Below, piece by piece: positions 46,775 through 59,450 of a DNA stretch of 64,000 bases. The stretch's first letter is position 1. Every line of letters begins with the position of its first letter. The stretch comes from Euryodendron excelsum (Eukaryota > Streptophyta > Magnoliopsida > Ericales > Pentaphylacaceae). The notes beneath the pieces are model-generated. The model was not told the origin of the DNA. It did not search any database and saw only the letters and a program-made list of their open reading frames with translations. Location of the stretch: NCBI GenBank assembly GCA_033060915.1, contig CM065399.1, positions 19,898,501 to 19,962,500 of the forward strand, written 5' to 3'. The position numbers and the translations under genes are program-made.

Positions 46775-47104
46775 TGGTGACCTACAGAATAAAACCTATG
46801 ATAAGTGTTAAGACAAGTGGATCATGTGAAAACTTATGCTAAAGGTTTAATACTGAAAGGGCAGTGGTGGATCCAGAATTTTCTCCAGTGGAGGTGAAAA
46901 ATACTCTTGAACAATTATTCACAAGTAAAATGATAAATTTCAAGAAATAAAAGAATACGATAACATTTAAAATTCTATATATCGATAGCAAATGTTTCTT
47001 GCACAAAATACAGTTCAAATTAATGAGAAAAATTATAATAATTCCGTTCGTTGTTTCATATTTTGAAATCTTTGCAAAATAACTTCATTGTCTATGATGT
47101 TGAT
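46775..47104. other. Flank of CACTA element, no gene seen
   Basis: TSD TGG (46775-46777), then the broken continuation of the fragment at 33055-33317. CAGTGGTGGATCCAG (46862) resembles a hAT-type end without a partner. The segment stops at the giant LTR fragment. Confidence 0.4.
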
Positions 47105-47973
47105 GTTGCGCCCCGGTTTTTTGGTGTCCAAGGTCCTTTCGGCTCGGAGACAAAAACATGAAACTTTGTCACTAGAACTCATCTTCCTAGAAAGACGAGT
47201 ATGACTAGGTTTGAATTGACTTGATTAATAACTTTTTAAAAAAATAGGAGTCACCACCTAACTTGATTAAGGTGAGTTAGGACACCTAAAACTAAGCATA
47301 ATCCGAAGATTAAACTTAGAACTTTTGAAAAAGGTTTGAAAAACTCCTTCGAGGGAGGGTTTTCAAGAATATAGGTTGTTTGGCAACCTTTGGAGAATTT
47401 TAAGCCCTTTTGAAAAATAACTCCATTTGTGGTCTTTCGAAAACATAAATCTATAGTCTGAGGGTTGGTTACGTGTAGTGAAGATATTATAAGATTATCA
47501 CCCTACCCCGCCCTTTTGGTACCTACATGTTTAATCACCCTTTGTTCACTTAGTAGAATAACCGGTTACCATTATCCACTTAATATCCACTCTAGAATTT
47601 TGAAAATGGGGTTTAGTCATCACTTTTTGGATGAATGATGCATGATGTAAGCTTTAGAAGAAGTTGAGAAAACATGAGAGTTTTGACAGGGTTTGAAATG
47701 AAAACTTTGAATTGATTGAAGTTTTTGAAAAGGGGATTGGAGTTGAAATAAGAGTTATGACTGCACCATTTTAGGTTACCTACGTATCTCATTTGGCGAG
47801 AATCAGGTCATTCGTAGTTCGAGCAAGAGCCCGATGGAAAATAGGCGCATTATGGCCTTTGGAATGTTTTGAAGACACATTGAGGTCTTTGAAAAATTTG
47901 AAGACACTTTGGGGTCTTTGAAAAAGTTTGAAGACGCTTTTTGGTCTTTGAAAAAAGAGAACTTGGGAGTTTT
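47105..47973 (-). mobile_element. Giant LTR fragment, copy D, truncated by a later insertion
   Basis: It begins TGTTGCGCCCCGG (the 3' end of the LTR on the minus strand). It follows copies A-C through CACCTAACTTGATTAAGGTG, GGTTGTTTGGCAACCTTTGG, GGTTGGTTACGTGTAG and ATCACCCTACCCCGCCC. It stops at 47973, where the Tekay-like LTR begins. The rest presumably lies right of the window. It is more diverged than copies A and C. Confidence 0.85.
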
Positions 47974-50900
47974 TGTAATACCCGTAATTTTCTTTGACTG
48001 AATTACCCCTAACGGGACCGATTAAGGTATGACCATAGGATTGCAAGTCAGAAACAAGGCCTTTTTGAACCCAACCCTATTCATATGTCGAAACTCGAGT
48101 CCTCGAAAAATAAAAATAAACAAATAAATAATAAAGGGTTCAAAAATTCGTCACCCGACAATTCGCACCAAAACGGCACCTTAACTTTGAACGGAGATTT
48201 CTCCCTTGTCTTCCGTCAAATTTCGGCGAATTATATGTCTAAAAATATCGCCTTTTCAAGCTCGACGCCTTGGTAATCTCAGAACTCCATTCCGGAGAGT
48301 TTCGGTTCGCCGAAAAGCCCCCGCAAGCCGCTGCACCTGGAAATTCACGCCCGAATCCCCCGTAACTTCAATTCGAGCTTTCTCGCTCACCCGGTGTCGA
48401 AATTGTACGAAATTGGAGCCTAAAATTATTAATTTTTCGAGGGCTTTCTACTTAGGATATTGAGTCAGGCGTTCGATGAAAAAAATTAGAGCCTTGAATT
48501 TAGTCGCTTCGAACTCGTACGTTTTTACGAAACTACCCCCCCACCCCACCAATTTACATGGCCAACCTTACTTAATGCCATATGTAGCACATATATAGGA
48601 GTATATATATAAGCATGCATGCATGCATACACTACCTAAGCAGAAATACCGCCCATACATGCGTATAGACTTACCTATCCAAGTTGTCAACTATAGATAA
48701 GAATACAACTTAGGATTTAACCTCTAAAATGCAAACACACACACACGCGTAGCACAAGGTCGTCAAATCCATGCTGCAACCGACCTTGGCAACCTATAGA
48801 AACTAAAAACGAGAGAGAGAGTGAAAGACGCTGGGAGACTCAAGAGAGAAACCGAGAGAAAGAGAGAGAGAGTCCACTTCTGTTGCCCAAAACCCACAAC
48901 ACCTATATATGCACCCTCCCCTTCCCTCATTCAGGGTGCGAAAGAAGTTAAGAGAGGAAGCTGTAGAGAGAGAGAGAGAAAGAAATCGAGAGAAAGAAGA
49001 AAGGGAAAACGGGGAAGAATCGGGCTGAGGTTGTGGCATTTGAAAGATAGGTAAAGAACCCATCATCACCACCCCATAAGCTCCCTAAACCCAGCAACCT
49101 TGACCCCGAAGCTCCACCACAACAGCTGAGAATCTAGAGTGAGAAGGAGACCGAAAAATACATTACCCAACCCACTCCGGCAAACCCAGGAACCGAGGGC
49201 TGTCACAGGAGTTTGGGACTTCTTGGGGACTCCTTCTGGGTGTCCTAGAGAGGTCCACGACCTCTGTGCGTGCACCAAAGTCTTCTGCAAAGCCAAAACC
49301 GCAGGAAAAGGTTCGGAAAATCATAACTCTGGCCACCGGCCACCTTTGCCGACCGGATCACTTGGGGAAGAAGCGTCTTTAGGCAAGGAACAAAAGTCGT
49401 GAAGGAACCATGGCCGAATTATCACGGGAAGATGGCCAAAAACGCTGTTGCAGGTCGGTAACCCTAGGGTTCCGCCATGCAGCCGGCGTTTCGGGCCATT
49501 CTGGCCACCTCCGACCATCTCCGGCCAAGCTCCGACCATGGATGTGTGACCCAGGTCCTTTCCAATCTCTGGGTCACACATGCATGGCCAGGGGGTGCGG
49601 GGAATGGCTGGAAAATGAAGCAGAACCGCTGCCAGTCGCGCGGGAGGAAGAAGAAGGCCAAGCCTTCCACCCCCACGCGCTACTGGTGGCGCGTGCAGGC
49701 GCGTGTGGAGTCCGATGAAGCTTAAATTTTTATGGCAGCTATTAAATTACTTCAAGAGGCTCCCATAAAAATTTTAGGTCAATCGGAGACCTATGTGAAT
49801 TTTCATGGTTTATTTACGATTTAAAGGATAAAAATTTGCAGAAAATAAATTATAAGTAGAAAAATTCTGAAAATTTACCGGGATACCCCTAGATATTCGG
49901 GGAACCCAAAAATGGGAGAGTGGCCTTAATATCCCCTCAAAATGAAAATTTCCAGAATCTTTCTACTTTGAAACACCAGCAGTTTTGGTTCCTAGCTCGG
50001 CGACGTATATCTCCCTAAGGGAGAAGTTTGAACCTTCCACCTCATTTTAATTATGCCATCTCTAAGTTAACTTACCCTCCCCACTTAACTCCGCCTAAAC
50101 GAGATTTTATTTAGCTAACTATAGACTAAGCCGGATGTTCTTCCTTCTTTTTATAGAAAATATCGAACCCTCTTGAATTCCGGAAAGATACTAAGGGTAG
50201 GAATCTATACATTTCCTTAAGATTCATGCTTACATCCTTTCTCTATTAAATGATTTGTATATTATCATGTTTTGTGCTTTCCTGTCAATTTATCTTTCTA
50301 TTCTAAATGTCTTTTATTCATTAACTGCAAAATATAGCACTCTTGCTTGTATGACTACATCATTGAGGAGGTATAAGGGTGGTACAACCAAGACGGAAAA
50401 GACCCCGAATTTTTATATCATGGGTGTACCTGACTGGCTTGATATTTGGGGCTATCATGGGTCGGTATCACTGGCTTGATATCGGGCTAGATGATCATGG
50501 ATGGGCCCCACTGAATTTGATGATGGAGGATGAATCTTGGGTGGACCTCATTGGCTTGAATTGGCCCTGGCAGGACATACCTGCAAGGCTTCGGATATTG
50601 ATGAAAAAAAAAAGAGAGAAGTTTCAAGGGTCATATGCATACCATGACATTCTTTTATTGTGTTATCTTTTATCCTGCATCTTATAGAAATCTTAGATCT
50701 CCTACTGGGCCTTGCCGCTCATTCCTATCTTATGGGACATTTTCAGGGATAGAGACCCCAATTGATTTCCAAGGAAATGAGCGTACGAGAGCAAGTTCTC
50801 CTGTTATCTTACGTCTTTTAAATTCTTGAGTTAGTTTATGCTGAACTGTAACATTATGAGACTTACACTGGTTTTACGTCTTTGATGTAATATTTTTGGA

Positions 50901-51026
50901 CCATCTATGCTATATTCCTAATTATGTTAGTTTGTTAGAATCATAAACCCCATTGCCTACTTGCAAACCCAACCTTAGACTATCATCACTGTCACGGCCT
51001 AGTGAGAATTGAGTCGGGTCGTGACA
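47974..51026 (+). mobile_element. 5' LTR of Tekay/Del-like chromovirus (3053 bp)
   Basis: It runs from TGTAATACCCG to GGGTCGTGACA. The same start at 61699 opens the 3' LTR, similar at a few percent divergence by eye. A primer-binding site follows at 51032. It contains (GA)n near 48960-48995, (GCATGC)n near 48612, and a TATATATAAGC motif near 48600. Short frames inside it (for example 49410-49718) are shared with the other LTR and show no domain. Confidence 0.95.
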
Positions 51027-51031
51027 GAAGT

Positions 51032-51043
51032 TGGTATCAGAGC
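51032..51043 (+). promoter_or_regulatory. Primer-binding site (initiator Met tRNA type)
   Basis: TGGTATCAGAGC lies 5 bp after the LTR end and is the standard plant initiator-tRNA-Met primer site. Confidence 0.92.
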
Positions 51044-51152
51044 ACGGTTTTAGGTTATTAGGGAAATGGGCCACTTATATAGAGCATGCACTCCATACGC
51101 TACTTTCTATCATTGGTCTTAACTGTATATTAATGCTAAATCTTATATGCAG

Positions 51153-51695
51153 ATGAATCTAGCAGTCTAGGATGACTTGCTGTTACACCAGCTCGAGGTA
51201 GAGAGAGATGTGAGGAACAATCGTAAAGCTGTGACTAGTGCCCAAGCTAAGGCCCTCCGGAGAGCTGAGATTTCCGGGGTAGCACAGCGTTGGGGATGTC
51301 TCCCTAGGAGCCAGCAGGATACCATCGTCCGAAATAGGGTGACTTCCTTGATAGGGGTAACCCATGAAGTGTCTGAGATAGTGAAACACCCAGCAAAGTA
51401 TCAGCAGTTGATACTAGAGATGGAGTTAGCTGGAGAGTTACCACTACCCGGGGCCCATGTCCCTACCAGGCCGCCTCCACCGCCCCCAGCTACACATGGG
51501 CAGCAGCCTGCACCACCCACAACACCACCCCCAGCTGACCAGCCGCCCTCCCCTAAGTACCATCCTTTGACTCCAGAGATGTCTATGGATGACCCCACCC
51601 CGGCAGTTAGCCCCATCGTACCTACGACCTCAGCCACTCCTGTGATAGAGGTCTCAGACAGTGAGGAGGAGCCTGAGGAAGACATAGACATGTGA
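51153..51695 (+). pseudogene. Extra ORF between primer site and gag, proline-rich with acidic tail
   Basis: From ATG at 51153 the frame runs to TGA at 51693-51695 (about 180 codons), broken only by TAG at 51168 (a CAG-to-TAG change would explain it); from 51177 it is fully open for 172 residues. The N-terminal half is charged and probably helical (VERDVRNNRKAVTSAQAKAL). It is followed by a long Pro-rich stretch and the tail TPVIEVSDSEEEPEEDIDM, which has the form of a SUMO-interacting motif. Gag starts in the next frame region at 51931. I recognise no family. A long open frame in a decayed element suggests real coding. Confidence 0.55.
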
Positions 51696-51930
51696 TTGTA
51701 TATGTCTTTTCTAGTATCCCTGATAGTACCTATGGTCCTCAACGTTTTGGTATAGTGTTATGTGTGAGAGGAGCGAACCGGGAGTGTTAGATTATTTTGT
51801 TGTACTTATCTAACACCGTATGTACTTATCTTTTCTTTAATGACTATTATCGACTTGGTAGACCTTATATTAAAGTCTTGATATCCGACTTAACAAATAG
51901 AAATCTAACTTAAATTAACAATCCTTCTAG

Positions 51931-52645
51931 ATGGCAAGGACTAGGACCGGAGCTGGAACTAATGGGAGCAACGAAAACCCATCTAACGCACAATTGAACT
52001 AGATTTTACAAAGCCTATAGGCCATGACAAATCTGCTGCAACAACAGCAACAAAATCATCAAACGCCACCTGTTCCCCAACAGCCTCCACCAGCCCCCGA
52101 GCCTCCCAGAGCAGCACCTAACCTAGTGCCTCACGCGAATCCTGAAGAGAGAAAAACGAAGCTACTTCGAGAATTCCAAAAGCAAAACCCCCCAAGATTC
52201 ATAGGAGAACACGACCCTACAGTTGCGGAGCGATGGCTCAAACAAATCCGAAAGGTACTTGATATCGTAGGAACTCCTGCCGAGTATCAATTGGAGTTCG
52301 CAACTTACCGACTTGAGGGAGAAGCAGATTTTTGGTGGGATTCAGTGAAACGCATGAGGGATGTGAAAAGTTTGACTTGGGAAGAATTTGTAGCCCTCTT
52401 CCATAATCATTATTTTCAGGACATAGTCAAGGATGCTAAAATGGAGGAATTTGTACAGCTCCAACAAAATAACTCAACAGTAAGTCAATATGTGGACACC
52501 TTCTTGGAGTTGTCAAGATTTGCCCCAGATTTTGTGGCCACGGAAGAAAGAAAGACTCGAAGGTTTCTTAAGGGGTTGAGACCGGCAATCCGATCTCGGG
52601 TAGTCGCATTTATGGGACAAAAGTTCACAGAAGTAATTGACCGGG
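51931..52645 (+). pseudogene. gag, N-terminal part, of Tekay/Del-like element
   Basis: ATG at 51931 is followed by in-frame TAG codons at 52000 and 52018 (each fits CAG to TAG), then a clean frame. A Gln/Pro-rich lead is followed by the retrotransposon gag domain: FIGEHDPTVAERWLKQIRKV, FATYRLEGEADFWWDSVKRM, WEEFVALFHNHYF, FVQLQQNNSTVSQYVDTFLEL, RFLKGLRP. It is cut at 52645 by solo LTR C and resumes in frame at 57866. Gag forms the particle shell. Confidence 0.92.
52641..52645. repeat. Left target-site duplication of solo LTR C (CCGGG)
   Basis: CCGGG is repeated exactly at 57861-57865. Confidence 0.92.
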
Positions 52646-52879
52646 TGTAAGCACCCCATTTTTGACCGCTCGGCAGTCTACACTCCGTCCAGACTTGTTT
52701 TCAAGTCATTTTGGGCATATTCCTATTGAATCCAATTTCCTAGGTCTAAATTCCACCTTTCCATCGCTTCGCGGACCTGTCAGACCCAAATAGAGGCAAA
52801 ATAACCAAAACGCCCTTAGGGGCATTGTCCTTTCTTATTTCAATTCCAGTCCCTCTCTCGAGACAGTTTATTCCTCGAG

Positions 52880-53430
52880 ACGGTCCGAGTGGCGGAAACA
52901 CTCACAAAACCGTCGGAGTGGCGGAAACACTCACAAAACCGTCAGAGTGGCGGAAACACTCAAAATCCAGGCACATCTCTTCGGAGACGATAAGACCCCT
53001 TTCCAATCCCTCTCTCGAGACAGTTTATTCCTCGAGACGGTTCGAGTAGCAAAACTACTCACAGAACCGTTAGAGTAGCGGAAATACTCATAGAGCCGTT
53101 AGAGTAGCGGAAATACTCAATCGTTAGAGTAGCGAAAATACTCACAGAGCCGTTAGAGTAGCGGAAATACTCAACCGTTAGAGTAGCGGAAGTACTCACA
53201 AAACCGTTAGAGTAGCGGAAATACTCTCAAATCATCAACCCCGTTAGAGTAGCGGAAATACTCAACCCCGTCCGAGTAGCGAAAATACTCCCAAATCATC
53301 AACCCCGTTAGAGTAGCGGAAATACTCAACCCCGTTCGAGTAGCGGAAATACTCACAAATCATCAAACCCCGTCTGAGTAGCAGAAATACTCGCACCGTT
53401 AAAGTGGCGGAAACACTCAAAACCCAGGTC
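52880..53430. repeat. 29-bp hairpin minisatellite in LTR C
   Basis: Units contain GAGTAGCGGAAATACTC (stem GAGTA/TACTC) or GAGTGGCGGAAACACTC (stem GAGTG/CACTC), and one GAGTAGCAAAACTACTC. Same repeat as 8160-8600. Confidence 0.8.
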
Positions 53431-54248
53431 AACACCAGTGTCTGTTATCTCACTTCCGTGAAAAATGACCAAACTACCCTTAGGACCTTTTCCGAGACTT
53501 TCCGGTCAAGATGACCATTTTGCCCCTAGGCATCTGAACGCCCCGGGAACCACACCGGCTCTGGGTATCAAACCGGTAATGACCCGAGAATACTTTTTAT
53601 AGTATTCTCAATCTTCCTTTACCTTTCCGGACCATTCCGAGTCAGTTCCGGCAAACCTGGTGCAAAATGACCGTTTTACCCCTAGAGGGTCGGTCTCCTT
53701 CTCCAACCACACCGGCTTTGGGTATCAAACCGGTAATGATCCGGGAACACTTTTTATAGTGTTCTCAACCTTCCTTTACCTTTCCGGACTATTCCGAGTC
53801 AGTTCCGGCAAACCCGGTGCAAAATGACGTTTTGCCCCTAGTGGGCCGATCTCCTTTTCCAACCACACCGGCTCTGGGAATCAAACCAGCAACCTCTGGG
53901 AACATTCTAAATAATGTTTCCAGATCCCAAGTCTTCTTCTGGGACAATCTGAGTCTATCCCGATAGTTTTCTGGTCCGGTTGACCGTTTTGCCCCTAAAG
54001 GCCCGGTCGACCTTTCCGACACATCTTACCCTCACTTTTCAAGTCAAATACCTCCAGGACACTATTTCAAGTATTCCTGCTCCTTTCCGGCCTTCCGAGT
54101 CACTCCCGGCTCCTTCAAATCATTCCCGGACTTTCCGGAATCACTCCTAGTGAAGCCAGGCTAAAGTTTACATGGTAGTCACTAGTACAGGCGCCCAAAT
54201 CTAGTCAAAGATACGTTGCTTGCCGACCTTAATTGTTTCCTAAATGGC

Positions 54249-54332
54249 TGGCGCCACTAGCAGTGGCGCCAAGCCAAAAAATGGCCTGGCGCCACTGCAA
54301 CAAGCGCCAGGCTTGTCCTCCTTCTATAAATA
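54249..54332 (+). promoter_or_regulatory. GGCGCC palindromes and TATA box of LTR C
   Basis: A palindrome with arms TGGCGCCACT / AGTGGCGCCA lies at 54249-54271, another GGCGCC near 54288, and AGCGCCAG near 54303. TATAAATA follows at 54325-54332. Confidence 0.55.
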
Positions 54333-55199
54333 CAGAGCCTCGTTCAACGTGAAAGGGGTCTGCAAACTTAACCTAAGAATCCTATATTTCGATATACAGA
54401 GCTCGAGCACCTCCAAAACCCTAGCCTCCTTAGGTTTCTCCAAACCCTAGCCTCCTATACACTCATACACTCCTCTATACACTCATACCCTAACCTTCAA
54501 CCATCCTTGGAAGACTTGAAGAGCTGCCATCTAAAGCTTGAAGACAACCCTTGAAGACTGAAGAAGAAGACCAAGACGAAGATCGAAGACCGAAGATTGC
54601 ACGGCGCGCAAAATAAACAAGAAACAAGGTAGGCACCCTATTTAAATTTTCGCATTCCCCCTCTCTCTTCTCTCTCCAACCCACTTGGGTTTTCTCTATT
54701 TTAATCCCCCATCTCTTTCCCCCCCTTTCTTTGCATGCTTGAAACAAGGGGATTCCCGGTTCATGTGTAGGATTGGACTATTGGAGAGTCACCGTGTCGG
54801 GGGCTTTCTTATAGTCTAACCAATGACCACGTGGGTCCGGCCCCCTTGATTATGTGGTGAAGCCTTAACCTTGTATGTTCACGACCCCAAATTGCATTGT
54901 GCATATCATAGTCTTGCATCTTCCAAAAACCGTTTTCAAACTCGTTTTCAAAACCGTTTTCAAACTTGTTTTTCAAAATTGCATCAAAATCTTTTTTTTC
55001 AAAAACATGTTTTCAAAATCACAATCCTAGGGTGATTCTAGCTTTTCCATGGCTAGGGTTGCTTTAGGAAAGTGTTACATTAAAAGGGACCGATACGGTC
55101 TATATTTTCAAAATCTTGTTGTTTTCAAAACCGCTTTCCTAAAGTGGTTCTAGCCTTCCTATGGTTAGAATTGCTTTAGGAAAGTGAGATGTTTTTACA

Positions 55200-57240
55200 C
55201 CTTCTAAAAATTCTTTTTCCAAATCCCTCTTTCTAAAAATCTCTTTTTCAATATACTTTCTTAAAACTCTCCTCTTCAAAATTGTTTTCAAAAACTCCCT
55301 TCCAAAATCTATTTTTCAAAACTCTCTTTTTCAACTCCTCTCCAAAATCTTTTCCTCAAAATCCACTTTCTAAAAACTCTCTCCAAAAATCTTTCCAAAA
55401 ACTCTCTTGCTAAAATCTTCTTTCTAGAAATTCCCCTCGAGGATTTCCCTTCCAAAATCTACGTTTCTAAAAACATACCTTCCAAAACTCCTTCTCTTTA
55501 AAATCTTTTTCCAAAAACTCTCTTTCTAAATTCACTTTCCAAAAACTCCTCCCTAGGATTCCTTTCTAGAAAAACCTTCGTTTCTAAAAACACACTTTCC
55601 AAAAACTCTTTCCTTAGAGCCCCAAATCAAGCCCTAGAACCCACAATTAGGATACCCTAATTTTCTTTCCAAAAACATGATTTTCAAACTTTGCCCCAAA
55701 CCTAGGTTTCCAAAACTTCTTGTTTTTCTATATCAAAACTATACATGTTTCCAAAACCTATTTTCTACGTCGAAACTACAATTTTCCAAAACTAGGGTTT
55801 CTAAAATTTCCCTCTCCAAATTCTTGTCAAATCCTATCTTCTCTTTAAGAAACCAAATCCAATCTCCCCGTTTAGGAAACTAGATCCCGTCCTCCGTTTT
55901 AGGAAACAAAATCCAACCTTTCTCTTTTAGAGACCAAATCCAATCCCTTCCTAATCCAAATCTTTCCTAATTCCAATCCTTCCTAATCTTCCACTTTCCT
56001 AAATCTTAAGTTTCCAAAACTTGAACATAAAAATCTTTCCTAAATTTTAAAAACTCAACTTTCAAATCTTTCCTAATTTAACCATTTCCTAATTCTACCC
56101 TCTTTTCAAATGTTAACTTCTTAAACCTAAGTTTTCAAACATTTCCTAAACTCAAGCCTTTCCTAATTTCAAGACTTTCTAAAATTTAAACTCTAAAAGT
56201 TTCTAAATCCTAAACTTTCTAAATTTCAAATCTTTCTAAAATTCTAAGCTTCCTAAATTTGAAACTTTCTTAAGTTAAATCTTTCTAAACCCAAATCTTT
56301 CCAAATTCTAAACTTTCTAAAACTTCAAAATCTTTTCAAATCTAAAACTTTTCTAAATTCAAAACTTTCTTAATTCAAGACTTTCTTAAGTTGAAAACTT
56401 TCTTAATTCAAACATTTCCTAAACTGAAAACTTTCCTTTTTCAAACCTTTCCCAAAACGAAACTTTCGTATTTTCAAAACTTCCTTGTTTTCAAAACTTT
56501 CCAAAATCAAAACTTCCCTTTTTCAAACATTTCTAAATTCAAAATTTTCTTAATTCAAAACTTTCCTAATTTCAAAACTTTCTTAATTTCGAAACTCTCC
56601 TAATTTGAAAACTTTCCTAATTCAAAGCTTTCCTAAGTTGAAACTTTCCTAAATTCAAAACTTTCCTAACTCGAAAACTTTCCAAAAATGAAACTTTCCT
56701 AATTCGAAAACTTTCCAAAAATGAAACTTTCCTAATTCGAAACTTTCCTAAATCGAACATTTCCTAATTCAAACATTTCTTAAATCCAACCTTTCCTAAT
56801 CTCCTAAACCTTCCAAGTCAAGTCAAACCTTTCCTAAGTCTCTTTCCTAAGTCTAGGTTTCTTAAAACCTTCATCTTTCTAAAAACAAGTCTAAATCTTT
56901 TTTCCAAAATCAATCTTCTCAAATCCAAGTCCAATCTTCTCAATTCCAATTTCCAATCTCCTTTTCTAATCTCGATTCAATCTCTTTCTTCCAATCCAAT
57001 CTCTCTCTTCAAATCAATCTATTTTCAATTGGACTCTTGTCCGAACTACGACTGACCTGATTCCCCCAAAGGGATACGTAGGCAACCTTCATAGGTGCGG
57101 TCACAACACTTTTCAAACTTTCAATTCCACCCTCATGGGTGTGGTTTCCAAAATCTTTCCAAATTTCAAATTCCAATCAATTTCTAAATTCAATTTCCTA
57201 TTTCCAAGTTTTCAAAGTTTCCAATTTCAATTCCATCTTT
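55200..57240 (+). repeat. Degenerate pyrimidine-rich short-period array in LTR C
   Basis: Loose repeats of CTTTCCTAAATTCAAAA, nearly G-free on the plus strand. It is the same block as 4240-6340 in complement. Confidence 0.75.
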
Positions 57241-57865
57241 TCAAATCTATTTTCAAATCAAATCAATTTCTTTTCAAATCAATTTCTATTTTCCAATTCT
57301 TTCATCTTGCACTTGCATATCATGCATCATGCTAAATTAGTTTTCAAGCATTGTTTTTCTAAAGTGAATAGGGTTGAACCATTAGTTAGTTAAAGACTCT
57401 CATAGGTGAATCTAGGGTAGATTGACATGTAGGTACCGAAAGGGCGGGGTAGGGTGATAGCTTAGTGCGTCTTCCCTACACGTAACCAACCTCCGAACCT
57501 AGGATCGCTGATTTCAAAGACCAAACGGAGTTATTTTTCAAAAAAGGGCTAAATGTTTTCTAAAGGTTGCCAAACAACCTGTTTTCTTAAAAACCCTCTC
57601 TTGAGGATGTTTTTCAAAATCGTTTTCCAAAAACCCTAAGTGTAGTCTTTGGATTATTCTTAGTTTTAGGTGACCTAACTCACCTTAATCAAGTTAGGTG
57701 GCGACTCCAAATGTTTTTCAAAAGCCCTTTATTCAAACCTAATTTTCAATTCAAACCTAGTCGCACTCATTTTTCTAGGAGGGTGAGTTCTAACGAGAGA
57801 GTACAATATTTTTCCCGCTTGGGTGAGTATTCCTCGAGTGCGAAAAATCTGGGCGCGACACCGGG

Positions 57866-58743
57866 CAATGTTGATAGAACAAGAGTTGGAAGGACAACAA
57901 CAAACGCTGAACTCGAGAGTGCCTGGTAAAAATGTGAGAAATTTCTCTAATTTTAATAACCCTAGACGCCCAAACTCGAGGTACCAACCCTACCCTCCGA
58001 ATTCTAGGGGAACATCGGATAACAGGCCCATTTGCTTTAATTGCCAACAAAGAGGACATCTGAAACGGGACTGCCCTCAGGTCATGCGAATTGGGAATGG
58101 TAATAACAACCGGATTCCTCCGCAATTACCACCAGCACGGAATTTTCCAACAACATCCACAACAATGCCCCGTCAGACCATGAACGGAAAATCTGCAATT
58201 ACCACTTTCAACTCCAACCGGGTGAATCCGGGAACAGCGGACAAAGGAAAACAAGTCAATCACCCTGGTCCGCCTCGGATGTACGCCCTTCCTACTACAA
58301 GAGGAAGTGACGAGAACCCCAATGCGGTGATCGAAGGTACGATCCTACTCTACAACTCGTGGGTCACAGTATTGTTTGATTCGGGAGCTACGCATTCTTT
58401 CATCTCGGAGAAATGTGTAGGTGACCTAGGATTAACTACTGAGTTGTTGGCTACACCTCTTAGCATTCAGACACCTACTAGTGGGGCAGTTATCGTACAA
58501 GTAGGATGTCCATCCAGCATTATTCGGATAGGTGCCCTTGAATTTACGGTTGATTTGGTCCAGATAGGTATGAAGGGATTTGATGTTATCCTAGGGATGG
58601 ATTGGTTAGCAAAAAATAAGGCAGTCATGGACTACAGCCAGAAAACCCTGACCCTATGGCATCATAATGGATGTATAGTACATTTCCCCGATGAGACAAA
58701 CACCAACTGGGCAAGACCCCTCGCGACCCTTAGGGAGCAATAG
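57866..58743 (+). pseudogene. gag C-terminus (zinc knuckle) and protease of Tekay/Del-like element
   Basis: After the right TSD the frame continues gag (MLIEQELEGQQQ), then a CCHC zinc knuckle CFNCQQRGHLKRDC (near 58033). The protease follows, with VLFDSGATHSFIS (Asp-Ser-Gly, 58378) and GFDVILGMDWL. The frame ends in TAG at 58741, where related elements usually read on. Protease cuts the polyprotein. The active-site Asp is kept. Confidence 0.92.
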
Positions 58744-59450
58744 AAGAGATCGGAAGGGTGTTTTTGTTTCCTTAGCACCCTGTCGGAAGAAAATGAGGAC
58801 TCAGTCCATGCAAAGCCACTACCTGTAGTAAACGAGTTTCCCGATGTGTTCCCTGAAGATCTACCTGGAATACCTCCAGATCGGGAAATCGAGTTCACAA
58901 TAGAGTTACATTTGGGAGTAGCACCTATATCCATTGCACCCTATAGAATGGCCCCGGCAAAACTTAAGGAACTAAAGTCCCAGCTAGATGAGTTTTTGGA
59001 AAAAGGCTATATTCGCCCTAGTACATCGCCCTGGGAGCGCCGGTGTTGTTTGTGAAAAAGAAAGATAGAACCCTCAGATTATATCTAGATTATCGACAGT
59101 TAAACAAGGTCACCATTAAGAATAAATATCCACTCCCAAGGATTGATGATCTATTTGACCAACTCAAAGGGGCGACATATTTTTCTAAAATAGACTTGAG
59201 ATCGGGGTATCATCAATTGAAAGTGAGAGAAGCAGATATACCCAAAACGGCCTTTAGGACCCGCTACGGTCATTTTGAATTTGTAGTGATGCCCTTCGGA
59301 CTGACTAACGCACCTGCTGCTTTCATGGATATGATGAATCGAGTGTTTCGAGCTCAACTAGATCATTTTGTGATTGTCTTCATAGATGATATCCTTATTT
59401 ACTCGTCTGACGAGGAAACCCATAAGGAACACCTAAGAATCACCCTCTAG
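58744..59450 (+). pseudogene. Reverse transcriptase of Tekay/Del-like element (frameshifted)
   Basis: VNEFPDVFPEDLPGIPPDRE opens the RT region; MAPAKLKELKSQLDE and [10 protein letters not shown] follow. One missing G in the WGAP region (about 59030-59040) shifts the frame. It continues with [51 protein letters not shown] and the catalytic [10 protein letters not shown] (about 59380). It ends at a TAG (59448-59450) which fits CAG to TAG. Confidence 0.92.

Larger units (their letters stand above)
52646..57860 (+). mobile_element. Giant solo LTR, copy C (5215 bp), inside gag
   Basis: It starts TGTAAGCACCCC, ends GGGCGCGACA, and has TSD CCGGG. Removing LTR plus one TSD copy keeps the gag frame. 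Internal order equals copy A: hairpin minisatellite 52880-53430, GGTTTGATACCC-type repeats 53520-53900, GGCGCC palindromes 54249-54310, TATAAATA 54325-54332, and the degenerate pyrimidine-rich array 55200-57240. No internal region remains. Confidence 0.95.

Noticed and set aside
49066..49725. Open frames inside the chromovirus LTR
   Set aside because: They overlap on both strands, have no known domain, and lie in U3/R of an LTR; similar frames in the other LTR only reflect recent copying.
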